64,000 bases of DNA from Saposhnikovia divaricata (taxonomy: Eukaryota; Streptophyta; Magnoliopsida; Apiales; Apiaceae), in contig CM071597.1 of NCBI GenBank assembly GCA_036435485.1, positions 54,171,881 to 54,235,880 on the forward strand, read 5' to 3'. Each line of letters starts with the position of its first letter. Position 1 is the stretch's first letter. The position numbers were made by a program, and so were the translations under genes. Shown piece by piece: positions 1-10,482 of the stretch. The notes beneath the pieces were generated by a model. It was not told where the DNA came from. It saw only the letters and a program-made list of their open reading frames with translations, and did not search any database.

Positions 1-1557
1 CTACAAGCATTCGTATTGTTGTTATTCTAGCAACTGGAGAGTATGTATCAAAGTAATCAATGCCTTCCTTTTGCTTAAAGCCCTTAGCTACCAGCCTAGC
101 CTTATACTTATCTATTGAGCCATTCGGGTTCATCTTCCTTTTGAATACCCATTTACATCCTATAGTAGAACACCCATGAGGTAGATCAACTAACTCCCAT
201 ATTCCGTTAGAAATAATAAAGTCAATTTCACTTTTTACAGCACCTTTCCAGTACCTTAATTCAGAAGAATCCATGGCCTATCGAAAAGTTAAAGGTTCAT
301 CCTCGATATTGTAAGTGATAAAATCACTTCCAAAATCCTTGACTACCTTTGCACGCTTACTCCTTCTAGGTTCCTCTACTTCATCAGGAGTAGAGCTACT
401 ACTAGGATTTGCCCCCACATTTGTCATCCTTTCCACATGATCAGGAATGGAACTCGATGTGTGAGTGGGATCATCATCAGAAATACCCTGAGGTATACCA
501 GTCTTCATAGGGAACACATCCTCAAAGAATGTTGCATCACGAAATTCAACTATAGTGTTAGCCACTATACCGTTTATGTCAGATTTTAACACTAAAAATC
601 TCATAGCTGTAGTGGTTTCAATATAGCCCAGAAAGATGCAATCAACAGTTTTCGGCCCTAGTTTCTTTCTCTTGTGTTCAGGGACAAGTACCTTTGCAAG
701 GCACCCCCACACACGAAGATACTTTAGACTAGTCCTTTTCTCTGTCCATAATTCATAAGGTGTCTTGTCCATATGCTTCAGAGGAACTCTGTTCAGAATA
801 TGGCAAGCTGTATTCAGAGCCTCCCCCCACATGTACTTAGGCAACCCTGAATTAATCAACATAATATTGATCATATCTTTCCCTGCTCTGAGCGGGATAT
901 ACTGGGTATGTTTGGTTTGGTTTTGGTTTTAATATTGATCATATCTTTAAAAGTTCCGTTCTTTCGTTCTGCCACCCCATTAGACTCAGGTGTATATGGT
1001 GGAGTTACCTCATGAACTATACCATTGCTCTTGCAAAATTCATTAAACGAGGTACTCGTATACTCACCACCTCTATTAGATCTCAAACATTTAAGTACTT
1101 TACCAGTTTGTGTTTCAGATTCAATTTTGAACATAATGAATTTTTCTAGTGCTTCATCTTTATGTTTAAGCAAATAAACATAACAATATCTACTACAATC
1201 ATCTATAAAGGTAATGAAATATCTATTATGTTCCTTGGTCAAAACACCACCAAATTCACATATGTCCGTGTGCACTAAATCTAACACATTCGAATCCCTA
1301 ACCACATTATGAAAGGGTTTCCTAGTTTGTTTAGCTGTCACACATACTTGACATTTAGATTTATTATCAATGGCATATTTTGGAATCAACTCTAAATTCA
1401 TCATATTCTTTAGAGCACCAAAATTCAAGTGACCAAGACGTGCGTGCCACAAATCAGATGATTCAACACAATTAACAGAAGGAGCAACATTATCATTAAT
1501 AAAACTGCCCAAAACAGGCTCAACATTTGTTAAAAACAATCCATCAGACAAGTAACC
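1..1557 (-). pseudogene. Copia element B, pol remnant: integrase and start of reverse transcriptase (right part)
   Basis: On the minus strand this reads the GAG-pre-integrase region (WHARLGHLNFG, then CQVC), the integrase core (DLVHTDICEFGG, SNRGGEY in place of the usual SDNGGE-type motif, ESNGVAERKN) and then the first part of a copia reverse transcriptase (GCKWVFKRKMN, YKARLVAKGFKQ, YSPVAR), cut by the window edge. It is broken. A TAG codon lies at 278-280 just before the reverse transcriptase, and a 50-bp insertion at 881-930 shifts the frame. The gag and protease part of the same element lies at 28,411-29,760, separated by element A. It would have encoded cDNA synthesis and integration functions; those are now lost. 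The copia assignment is firm from domain order; I do not assign a lineage. Confidence 0.88.
863..948 (+). repeat. Short insertion with 18-bp direct repeats, SINE 3'-end-like
   Basis: An 18-bp word (AATATTGATCATATCTTT) occurs at 863-880 and again at 931-948. Between them are 50 bp ending in ACTGGGTATG followed by a T/G-rich tail. This is the structure of a target-primed insertion of a 5'-truncated SINE on the plus strand, and the end resembles plant SINEs that finish in TTG-type tails. It disrupts the integrase frame of element B. Confidence 0.6.
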
Positions 1558-2060
1558 TGTTGCCCAATAATTAACAATTGTAGAAGGGGAGTTGAATACA
1601 ATTATATAAGATTTTCGACTTAAACAGAAATAATAACACAAGTATGAATATATAACAGCTTTATTAACTCTGATATAAAACTGTTACGAACTCTCTCAAG
1701 AAATTCTTATGTTCTTGAGAGCTGCTAGGTTACAAGATAATTCGTGTAAGCGATTACAGTTAAGTAAAACCTAAATTGTGTTTATATACAGTACACAGAT
1801 ACACTATCAATTACAAGATATATCAAATCAATTACATACGTTACTTAATACATATCTTGAATGATAGCTGCATTCCTACAAATCAGGAACCGACATGTCA
1901 ATCTTCCTAAATTCCTGGACTGATGTATATCCTCATGAAATCCTGATCAGCTTCCAATCCTGATGACAACACAATCCTGACGGTGCAATACTGATGACGT
2001 CAGCATCAGTATCTGATCAGTAGTTCAGGTCCTGATCATCACTTGAATCAATATCTAACA
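1558..2060 (-). repeat. 3' LTR of element A
   Basis: It starts TGTTGCCCAATAATT and ends CAATATCTAACA. A minus-strand TATA-like box (TATATAAACAC) falls near 1,780. It pairs with 27,908-28,410. The last 120 bp contain several copies of a TCAGTAT/CCTGAT-type word. Confidence 0.93.
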
Positions 2061-2072
2061 ATCTCCCCCAAT
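2061..2072 (-). promoter_or_regulatory. Polypurine tract of element A
   Basis: On the minus strand the bases just before the 3' LTR read TTGGGGGAGAT, the usual plus-strand primer of copia elements. The same motif precedes the 3' LTR of element D. Confidence 0.8.
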
Positions 2073-2137
2073 TTGTACTTTGTGAAATAAAGCACAAATT
2101 CCTTGATTCAGTGATGTCAAAAACTCAAAACAAAATA

Positions 2138-3315
2138 TTACAAGAAATCCTCAATCTTAGTCTCAGAAATTCTCACAAAGAAATTACTCATCTTCAAGAA
2201 ATTTGATAATAACTCCTCTTCTTCATCACAAAGAATTTGAATTAACCTTTTCTTCAGATTTCTGAGTTCTTCATCACCTTTACCAATTTGATAGATTCCA
2301 GCTCTGAGATTCTGAATCGAGCTTCTTGGTAAATCTAACTCTCCCAATAGTAAGTATGCAAGATCTCTTCCACCAGGATTCAGAGATAATTGTTCTTGAT
2401 AAAATGTCACTTCTTTAACAGCTGAACCCTTTTGCATTTCAACTTCTTGTCCTTCTGTATTAAAGTACATGGGAGTGTAATTACCATCATACCTTGATCC
2501 TCCTTCCAAATATCTGGACTTGATTGTTCTAAAGATCATGGTACACCAGTTATTGTAAACACTGGCTTCTTTATCAGAGATCTGTCTATTTTCAAGAAAC
2601 TAGAGAACATATTTTAACTCTTTTGTTGATTTGCACAACACCTCATGAATAGACAGCTTCTTGACACTTTTGTCTTTCATGAAATACAGCAATTTCTCTA
2701 TCTTTTTTGAGTCCACATTGCAAGCAACAATAGCAACAGATTCTAATTCCCAAAGATCATCAACAGTTAGTTCATCACCAATCCTCTTAACAAGAAAATG
2801 TTGATCTGTTTGAGATATAAAAACAACTTCTGCATTACGAAATCCAATACCTCCTCTTGTTCCAGGTTCTAAACCCCTCAAACCAGATTGCATACTCGTC
2901 CACAGTGGCAGAGATTCAGCAGTTTCAACTTTAGCAACTAATGAAGATTCATCAGACAGTGAAGGTCCAGTAATTACTCCAACAGATTTGAAAACAACTG
3001 GTTTTCTATAGTTGCTTACTCTGTTCTTCCAATTCTTGCTTTTCTTCCCTATTACTGGTGTATTATCCTGTTGATGTTCTGGAACAAGTCTATTTCGATA
3101 ATACCACAATAATCTGTTTGAACCAGCCAGATCTTCCAAGTACTTTCTGGTTTCTTCAATCTCAGTATCTTTTGCTCTTTTTCTGGCCTCCTTTTCTTGT
3201 TCATCAACTTCCAGATTGTGAATTTCAACCACATCAGCAAGAATCATAACCTCAAGTTCTTTCAAGATTTCAGCTTCATCAGAATCAGGAACAGCAGATT
3301 GAGTAGTCCTCACAG
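2138..3315 (-). pseudogene. Third ORF of element A, C-terminal part
   Basis: Two open stretches in one frame (3,315 to 2,600 and 2,539 to 2,138) are separated by a TAG at 2,600-2,602, at a place where element E has an open codon. The protein is hydrophilic, with charged helices (KEARKRAKDTEIEETRKYLE) and a conserved stretch around PLWTSMQSGLRGLEPGTRGG, also present in element E. No catalytic motif or membrane segment is visible. It is the 3' end of the extra ORF that sireviruses carry in env-like position; the function is unknown. Element D (target duplication CACAG) separates it from the middle part at 10,483. Removing D and one duplication copy (7,167 bp) keeps the frame. Confidence 0.75.
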
Positions 3316-3833
3316 TGTTAGGCCGAATACACAATAATAATCAATATTAGATGAGAGAATACCAATTAAAATGATTATGCACTTTAAATCTTCTGGTATT
3401 AAAAACCCTCTCTGTGATATAAACTATCACAAAGAGCTGCTAGGTTACAATAAAGATAGTTCGATGCACGATACCCTTCTAGGGTTAACCTAACTGTATT
3501 TATAAAACATACAGCTTCGATACAATCTCTAATTGATATTCCTAATAATCAGCTATACAATGATATCAATTACAGATTGTCACACGTCTCCTAAGTCAAC
3601 TCGATCTCTTTGATAGCTATCCAGTCTCCAAAGATCTCGCTTCCATATCAATCTTCAATTGATCTCTAATATCTTCTGTTGACTCCGTACGCGCTGCTTC
3701 TAGACAGACTTTACTAAACTCTGTCCAGCTTCCGTCAGTCAGACTTTACTAAACTCTGACTTCCTTCCAGTTAAACTCTGATATTTCACTGTTACACTTA
3801 AACACTGAAACATTACATCAATTATATCTAACA
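3316..3833 (-). repeat. 3' LTR of element D
   Basis: It matches 9,960-10,477 almost base for base, with TG...CA ends. It is directly followed on the plus strand by ATCTCCCCCAAC, which is the purine tract on the minus strand (3,834-3,845). Confidence 0.93.
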
Positions 3834-3979
3834 ATCTCCCCCAACTTGTTCATTATCAAAAATGCACAAGTTAATAGATAATTGATGATGTCAAAAACAA
3901 ATAATCATATACAGTGTTTAACAACTAAACAGAGTTTAAACTGATAGTTAACAAAATTACAGAAAATACAGAGCATAAA

Positions 3980-6900
3980 TTACTTAATCCTTTCAACATC
4001 CCATGCTGTCTTCAAGTACTCTGTTAGCAATCTCTCTTCTACAACTTCAAGTGCTCTTTCCATTTCTAGCTTGATCTCTCGAAGCTTAGAATCTGTACCA
4101 TCTGTCTGATAAATAGATGATCTCAGATCATAGATGATGTTCTTCTTCATTTCATTTCCAAGTCTGATAAAATATGACTTTGCTGATTCTGAATTAAATT
4201 CAAGCACAGTGATACCCAAATCAGTTCTCAGCTTAGCACTATTTCTCTTCATATCAACCATTCTTCCTTTGTAATCTAAGTACTTTGGTACATATTCAGA
4301 CTTGTCTTTAATTCCACAAATCATCTTTGATCTTTCCATCTGGTATCTGAGCACTTCTGCAGCTCGGTAAGTAGCACTGTTATTCACCTTGAAAATATGT
4401 AAGACATACTGCAGTTCTTCATACATTTTCAAATGAATATCATGCTCTCCAACTTTGTAAACAGTCCCATCCTCCATGAAATACAGCAGAAAGTCTTTAT
4501 TTAGACTTCTTTGATAAATCAACTGTACTGATTCTAGCTTGTCCAAATTAACTTGAAGGACACCCTTGCCTGGAGCAGCCAGTGATGAATGATCTCTAGG
4601 AGTAATATTCAAGGTCCTTTCTCTGTTTTATCCTAAACCAGCCAAATCATGAGGTTGCTTAGCAATCATTGCTCTGCTTTGAAAAATATCACCTCCTTGA
4701 ACTTTCTCAGTATTATCAGGAATAGTAGGTCTCACAAAACCATGAATTGGAAGAGTAGTTTGTACAACATGTGTAGAAACAGAGGTTGTAACTTGCCTTG
4801 ACTTCTTTAAACTCTTATCATCTTCAACAACTTTTTCTTTAAGCTTTAATCTGACCTCATCTGCTGTTGGCCTTTTTGAATGAGACAATCTCTGATCAGT
4901 ATTGACATTTTCATTGATCTTAATGCCTTTAAGAACAGGCCTTGATGCCTTTTCATCTTTCTTCTTGAATTTCCCAGACTTAAGCTTTTTCTCATGTTCA
5001 GCTTTAAGTCTTAGCTCTTCAGCCTTTACATCTTCTAGAGTGACATCATTTCCATGTTCTTCAAGAAACATATTTGCAGCTAACTCTGTATCATTCTGTG
5101 GACCTTTCTGTGGACCTTCAGCAGTGTTTGCTTTAGCAGAGTTTATTCTAGACCTTGTAATTGCTCTTTTGGTTCTATCAGATCCACCTCCATCTGCAGC
5201 ATCATCCTTCCTCTCCAAGGATTGAAATTGTTTGCAAGCAGTTTTTGCAACTTTCTCCCCCTTTTTGACATCATCAGGAATCAGGATGGAGGTTAGCAAC
5301 TCCAAAGAGTTTGCAATGGAATCTATTTTGGTAGCCATCAGAGTTTGATTTTCTTCCACCTTGGCCAATCTAGCTGAATAAGTTTGATGTCTAAGAGTAG
5401 CTTCCTTCTCTCGTTTGAAATCAATTTCAGTAATATCTCGTCGAAGACCATTAATATCTTCTGCAGTGGCATCAAATCGTTTATTAAGGACTTTGACCTG
5501 AACAACAGTTGCTTTCAAACAGGAAACAATATCAGGATTTTTAATTTCATCTACAGCCTTTTTCACAAAGTCTGCTGCCCTGCCAATTGGAAAAATGCAA
5601 TCTGATTGATACCATCTGGCAGCTGATCTTTCAAAGTGTTCTCTTTCAAGATCATGACATGTAGGAACCTCAGGACCAGACATAGGATAGGCTTGCACCT
5701 TGGCATTAATTTGTACTGGTGCACTCAGAAAAGAATCAGAGTTTGCACTGCTTTCACCTTTAAGTTCAACACTTGCAGCTTTAGCATTGTCAGCCATAGT
5801 TTCTGCAATTTCTTCTGCAGCCTTGTCAAGATTTTCTTCATGTTGCTCAGGCTCAGCAACAGAGTTTGCATTTGTGTCATCAACAGGCATAGGCTGAGAA
5901 GTAGCCTTGGTTGCTTGATCAACCTCATCACCTCCTTCAACAGTCTGGTGAGCATCTGAGAGTAACTCTGTATGTGATGCTACAGTTTCAGAAATGACAA
6001 CTGTAGGTTGATCAGCTACACGAGTTGCTTCAGATTGAGCAAAAATAGATGAGATAGGATCAGAGAATGGCATGAATGAATCAAGATTATCATCCATTGG
6101 AGAAAAGCCATCTCTATTATCCTCTTCTGCAGGCATTTTATCCTCTGCAGGCATTTCAACCTCTGCAGGCATATCAACCTCTGCAGGTATATCTTTTTCA
6201 GCCTCAACAGTAGGTGTTTGCTGTGAAACCACCTCTGGAGCTTCAACATTTTCATCATCAGAATCAGAGATTACTAGTTTTCTTCTCTTAGCTAGAGGCA
6301 CTTCATCTGAATCCTCTTTACTAGATTCTGCCACCACAGAGGGTGATTTAGGTCTTTTTGCTCTTTGAATCTTTCTTCTAGCATAAACAGCTCCAGGAGA
6401 TGTCTGTTTTGCTTTGGTGTGTTTCTCTACTGTCTTCTTAGCTCTTGCACGTCTTTCAGTAGTTGCTGCTGATTGTTTTACTCTGCCTCTTTTTTCTTTA
6501 GGCTGTGGTTGTGGTTGAGATTGTGATGGTTCAGTATTTAGTTGTTGAGTGTGTGAAGATTGTTTTGTGATTGGAGATTGAGGATTTTGGGTTGGAGCAG
6601 TGTTTGTGATTGGTGATGGAGTGTTGTGAGTGGATGCAGGTTGTGGTTCAGGGATAGTGGTTTGGTTTGAGGTTGCAGGTTGTTGAGTAGGTACAGTGTG
6701 GGTAGGTGATGTAGGTGGTTCAGTGTTTAAGGTTTGAGTATGATCAGTGTTTAGTGGTTCAGGTTGTGGTTCTGGTTGTGGTTGGTCTTGAGGTTGGTTG
6801 AGAAAATTCTGCAAAGCAAGTGGCAGAATAAAGACAGGTAGGTTTTCTTTACCAGCATCTTTATTAGTCATATCAGAGAATATTCTCTTGTTGACTCTAA

Positions 6901-7582
6901 AAGACTGAATCACATCAGCTTCAACAATCTCTAAACCAGATACACAAGCAGTGAATAGCATTTGACAAAATCGAGCAAAATAAACTGTAGTAGACTCTGA
7001 CAGTTTATCACCTAGATTCATTAGAACATATCTACCAAAATCAAAATTACTACCATAAAGTAGAGAATACCCGATTTGTAGATTGTCTATTGGAATAGCA
7101 TCCCAGTTAGTGACCTTCTTCTGGAATGTTCTTGTGATGCAGTCAAAGAACAAATTCCATTCCTTCATGAGATTAGGCCTCTTTACACTGCCAAGCTTGT
7201 CAAGATAATCCATGTAGCCTATCTCCTGTAGCATCTGTCTCAATTGAGGTTCACCAACATAAGCATAAGAGGTGTGTGTATCAAACCCCATCGTTTCTCT
7301 GACAGTTTGTGGAGTAATCACAAACTCTTGTTCATCATGAGTGAAGATGATGTTTGGAGTCCCATTCTCTCCTCCATCCACATAGACTGAGTTTCACCAA
7401 AAAGTGGCAATTTGAGATGCAGAGAGAGTACTAGGTGCAACCAGAGCTTGTCCAATCTCTGAGTCTCTTAAGAAATTCTGCATAAGATGAAACGCTTCTG
7501 GAACACGTTCATTATTGACTGGGGCTGCATAATTGTTAGGGACAAAACGTAGACCAAGAACAGTGAATGATTTAGAAGCCAT
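3980..7582 (-). pseudogene. Third ORF of element D (env-like position), about 1,200 codons with two stops
   Basis: One frame runs from the ATG at 7,582 to the stop at 3,980, interrupted by a TGA at 7,394-7,396 and a TAA at 4,628-4,630. The N-terminal 250 or so residues form a folded-looking domain shared with element A's third ORF (FVPNNYAAPV here, FAPNNYVAIL in A; EWNLFFDCITRTF here, EWNFFFDTISMCF in A). Then come a P/Q/T-rich stretch, a basic nuclear-localisation-like patch (KEKRGRVKQSA and following), an acidic part with four 18-bp tandem units (6,122-6,193, encoding MPAE-type hexamers), and a charged C-terminal region with coiled-coil character. I see no signal peptide or clear membrane segment, so an envelope role is not supported by sequence. 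Function is unknown. Confidence 0.8.
6122..6193 (-). repeat. Four 18-bp tandem units in the third ORF of D
   Basis: Units of the form CCTCTGCAGGCATTT plus three bases repeat four times with small changes. Translated on the minus strand they give PAEV/PAED-type hexapeptides, so the expansion kept the frame. Confidence 0.8.
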
Positions 7583-8008
7583 TGAATCAAGAAATGGGCA
7601 AGAAATCACAATGAAAAGTGTATGTAGGAAAAGTGTTTGCGAAAATGCGCAAGTGAAAACTGAGAGAACTATGAGATGTAAAAGTGAGTGAGAGAAAGTA
7701 AAAATGAAACTTGTACACAAAAGTAATTAGAGTTGTAATTAAAAATTAAAACTCAATCGTTTGTGTATTCAAACACTCAACAGTTCCTAGATTAATGTGT
7801 GAGTGGGACACAATAATGAGTGAGTGGGACACGTGTCATACATGCAATGGATCAGTTAATCACGTGCAGTAAAAATAGCAATTATCACCGCTGTATTCTC
7901 TTTCCTATTTCCAAGACACTTTAACACAATACACTGATTAACAGTTGTCAAAAGCACTATTTACTCCAAAATTTTCAAATTATCCAAATGAAAATTTACC
8001 TTAGAGTA
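7583..8008 (-). other. Spacer of element D between gag and third ORF, with G-box words
   Basis: No ORF of note and no pol remnant. It contains a perfect palindrome GACACGTGTC at 7,828-7,837 and a second CACGTG at 7,861-7,866, about 250-280 bp upstream of the third-ORF ATG on the minus strand. These are G-box/ABRE-type words and could belong to an internal promoter; that is inference. Confidence 0.5.
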
Positions 8009-9898
8009 CTAACCACTGTTATGACATGTCTTTCTTGGAGCATAACTAGCAAGCATTGGTTTATTTCCTGAAGTGATGCCTACTTTTCCATTTCTGTTCT
8101 TATTTGACACTCCTTGTTTCTTAACAGATTTTAACTCCTTCAGTTTATGTTTGAGTTGTTTATCTGTCATCAAACCAATATTAACCTGTTTAGCACAAGT
8201 TTTTACTGGTTTGACCTTAACAGTTTCTTTTTCATTATCAGACAAAAATTTATTGGCTCCATGTACAAAATGAGGTCTGATTTTAACTTGACTTTGAAAT
8301 CTTAGTTCATCTCCCTCATTATAACCTAGACCAACAGTGTCTGTTTGAAAAATCTGTTGAGTGTCCTTTCCAGAATTAGTCCAAGTCCTAATTTTCTTAT
8401 TTGCTTCCTCCAACTCAGATTCTAGTTGTTTATATTTCTGAAGCAAATCCTGTTCTATAGAAACAACATCATCTCTCTCTTTCTGAACTTGTTGCATATT
8501 TTTTAGTTTTTCTTCAACAATTCTATTTCTCTCTTTGAGTTCAGAATTCTCAGATTTAATCCTCTCATTCTCTAAGGTCTGATCCCTATAACTTATATGC
8601 AATGACTTAAGATAAATTCTTAATTGAGAAATGTCATCAATATTATAAGCATAGGTAGTTAGAGGTACCTGATTTTCAGAAGTTTCTGATTCAGTAGTAG
8701 CCATGAGAGCATAGTTAATTTCTCCATCAGAATCTGAAGTGTCTGCCCAATCTCTGCCTTTTGTGATGAGTACTTTTCAAGTTTTACCCTTCTTGCACTC
8801 AGGAGCATAATGACCCATCTCCTTGCACTTGTAGCATTGAATTTCAGACTTATCCTTCTTCCCAGACTTGGTCTCTTTTCTTTCAGACTTCCTGAAACTT
8901 TTTCTGTCTTCATTTGAATCTCTAGAAAACCTTTTCCCTTTCTTGAAATTCTTGAAACCCATTTTCTTGAAGGTCTTCACCATCAACATAGCCATTTTTC
9001 TCATTTCTTCTTCATCATCCTCAGAGTCAGATGATTCAGAAGAGTTTGAATCACAATCAGAGTTTGATGATTCACTTTCTGAGTGTATGACCAAAGTTTT
9101 TCCCTTCATTTTCCTTCTTGATGCCTCTTTCTTCTGAGGCTTCTCTTCAACCTTAAGAGCAACAGACTTTGCCTTCCTGCTTGATCTCCTGTTTCTCTGC
9201 TCCATTTCCAATTCATGAGTTTTGAGCAGCCCATAGATTTCATCAATCTCTGTTTCAGCAAGTTCATAGTTATCTCTAATAGTGGTTGTTTTCACATCCC
9301 ACTTTTCAGGTAGAGAAAGAAGAAACTTGAGATTTGAGTCTTCTAGATCATACTCTTTGTTGACCAATGACAGATCATTGAGCAGTTTACAGAATCTATC
9401 AAATGTTTCTGTCATGCTCTCTTCAGGTTTAGCCTCAAAATGCTCATACTCTTGTGTAAGTATGTTTCTCCTATTCTTCTTAATAGCAGCAGTTCCTTGA
9501 CATCTGACTTCAAGAGCATCCCAGATCTCTTTTGCAGTGGTGCAGTTAATCACTTTGTTAGACATAACATTGTCTAAAGCACTATGCAGTAAATGCCTAA
9601 CCTTCGCATCCTTAGCAATTGATGATAGATCTTCAGGAGTCATGTCCTTCTTTTCCTTTGGAACTATTTTAGCTTCTTCACCAGCAGTTGCAGCAGATAG
9701 CTTTGTAGGATTGTGAGGGCCTTCATTAATCCTGTCAAGATATTCTGGATCTGTAGCCTCCAGAAACATAGTCGTCTTGACCTTCCACATGGCATACTCT
9801 GATGGCCTGAGAATAGGAACCCTGATTGGTTCATAACGACTCACAGTAGTAGGAGCCTTTTCAGAACTAGTAGATGTTGGTGGAGGAATTGCTGACAT
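8009..9898 (-). pseudogene. gag of element D
   Basis: One frame of 630 codons starts at the ATG at 9,898 and is split by a TGA at 8,777-8,779. The first 373 residues carry the copia gag core (YAMWKVKTTMFLEATDPEYLDR, AKEIWDALEVRCQGT), a basic/acidic linker and one complete CCHC knuckle (CYKCKEMGHYAPEC, residues about 355-368). The second part is a coiled coil followed by a region matching element A's gag. It ends inside what is the second knuckle in A (CHNSG here), so the third knuckle is absent. The 3' end of gag therefore marks the point where pol-containing sequence was lost. It would form the nucleocapsid. Confidence 0.85.
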
Positions 9899-9945
9899 GA
9901 TTATTGTTGTGTTTGGATCTTAACCTGTAATAAAGTAACAGATTG

Positions 9946-9957
9946 GCTCTGATACCA
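9946..9957 (-). promoter_or_regulatory. Primer binding site of element D
   Basis: On the minus strand it reads TGGTATCAGAGC, complementary to the 3' end of initiator tRNA-Met, two bases from the 5' LTR. Elements A and E have the same site at the same spacing. Confidence 0.9.
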
Positions 9958-9959
9958 CT

Positions 9960-10477
9960 TGTTAGGCCGAATACACACTAATAATCAATATTAAATGAGA
10001 GAATAACAATTAAGATGATTATGCACTTTAAATCTTCTGGTATTAAAAACCCTCTCTGTGATGTAAACTATCACAAAGAGCTGCTAGGTTACAATAAAGA
10101 TAGTTCGATGCACGATACCCTTCTAGGGTTAACCTAACTGTATTTATAAAACATACAGCTTCGATACAATCTCTAATTGATATTCCTAATAATCAGCTAT
10201 ACAATGATATCAATTACAGATTGTCACAGGTCTCCTAAGTCAACTCGATCTCTTTGATAGCTATCCAGTCTCCAAAGATCTCGCTTCCATATCAATCTTC
10301 AATTGATCTCTAATATCTTCTGTTGACTCCGTACGCGCTGCTTCTAGACAGACTTTACTAAACTCTGTCCAGCTTCCGTCAGTCAGACTTTACTAAACTC
10401 TGACTTCCTTCCAGTTAAACTCTGATATTTCACTGTTACACTTAAACACTGAAACATTACATCAATTATATCTAACA
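9960..10477 (-). repeat. 5' LTR of element D
   Basis: It starts TGTTAGGCCGAATACA and ends TATATCTAACA. A minus-strand TATA-like box (TTTTATAAATAC) is near 10,145. It pairs with 3,316-3,833. Confidence 0.93.
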
Positions 10478-10482
10478 CACAG

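Larger units (their letters stand above)
3316..10477 (-). mobile_element. Element D: sirevirus derivative without pol (gag plus third ORF)
   Basis: Both LTRs are 518 bp (3,316-3,833 and 9,960-10,477), starting TGTTAGGCCGAATACA and ending TATATCTAACA, with CACAG duplicated on both sides (3,311-3,315 and 10,478-10,482). The initiator-Met primer site is at 9,946-9,957 and the purine tract at 3,834-3,845. The interior holds a gag ORF and a long third ORF joined by a 0.4-kb spacer. No protease, integrase, reverse transcriptase or RNase H sequence lies between them, so mobilisation would need enzymes from another element. The LTRs differ by only about seven bases by eye, so the insertion is younger than host element A. 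Confidence 0.92.

Noticed and set aside
3980..7582. True viral envelope gene in the third ORF
   Set aside because: No signal peptide, clear transmembrane segment or fusion-type features; only the position is env-like.
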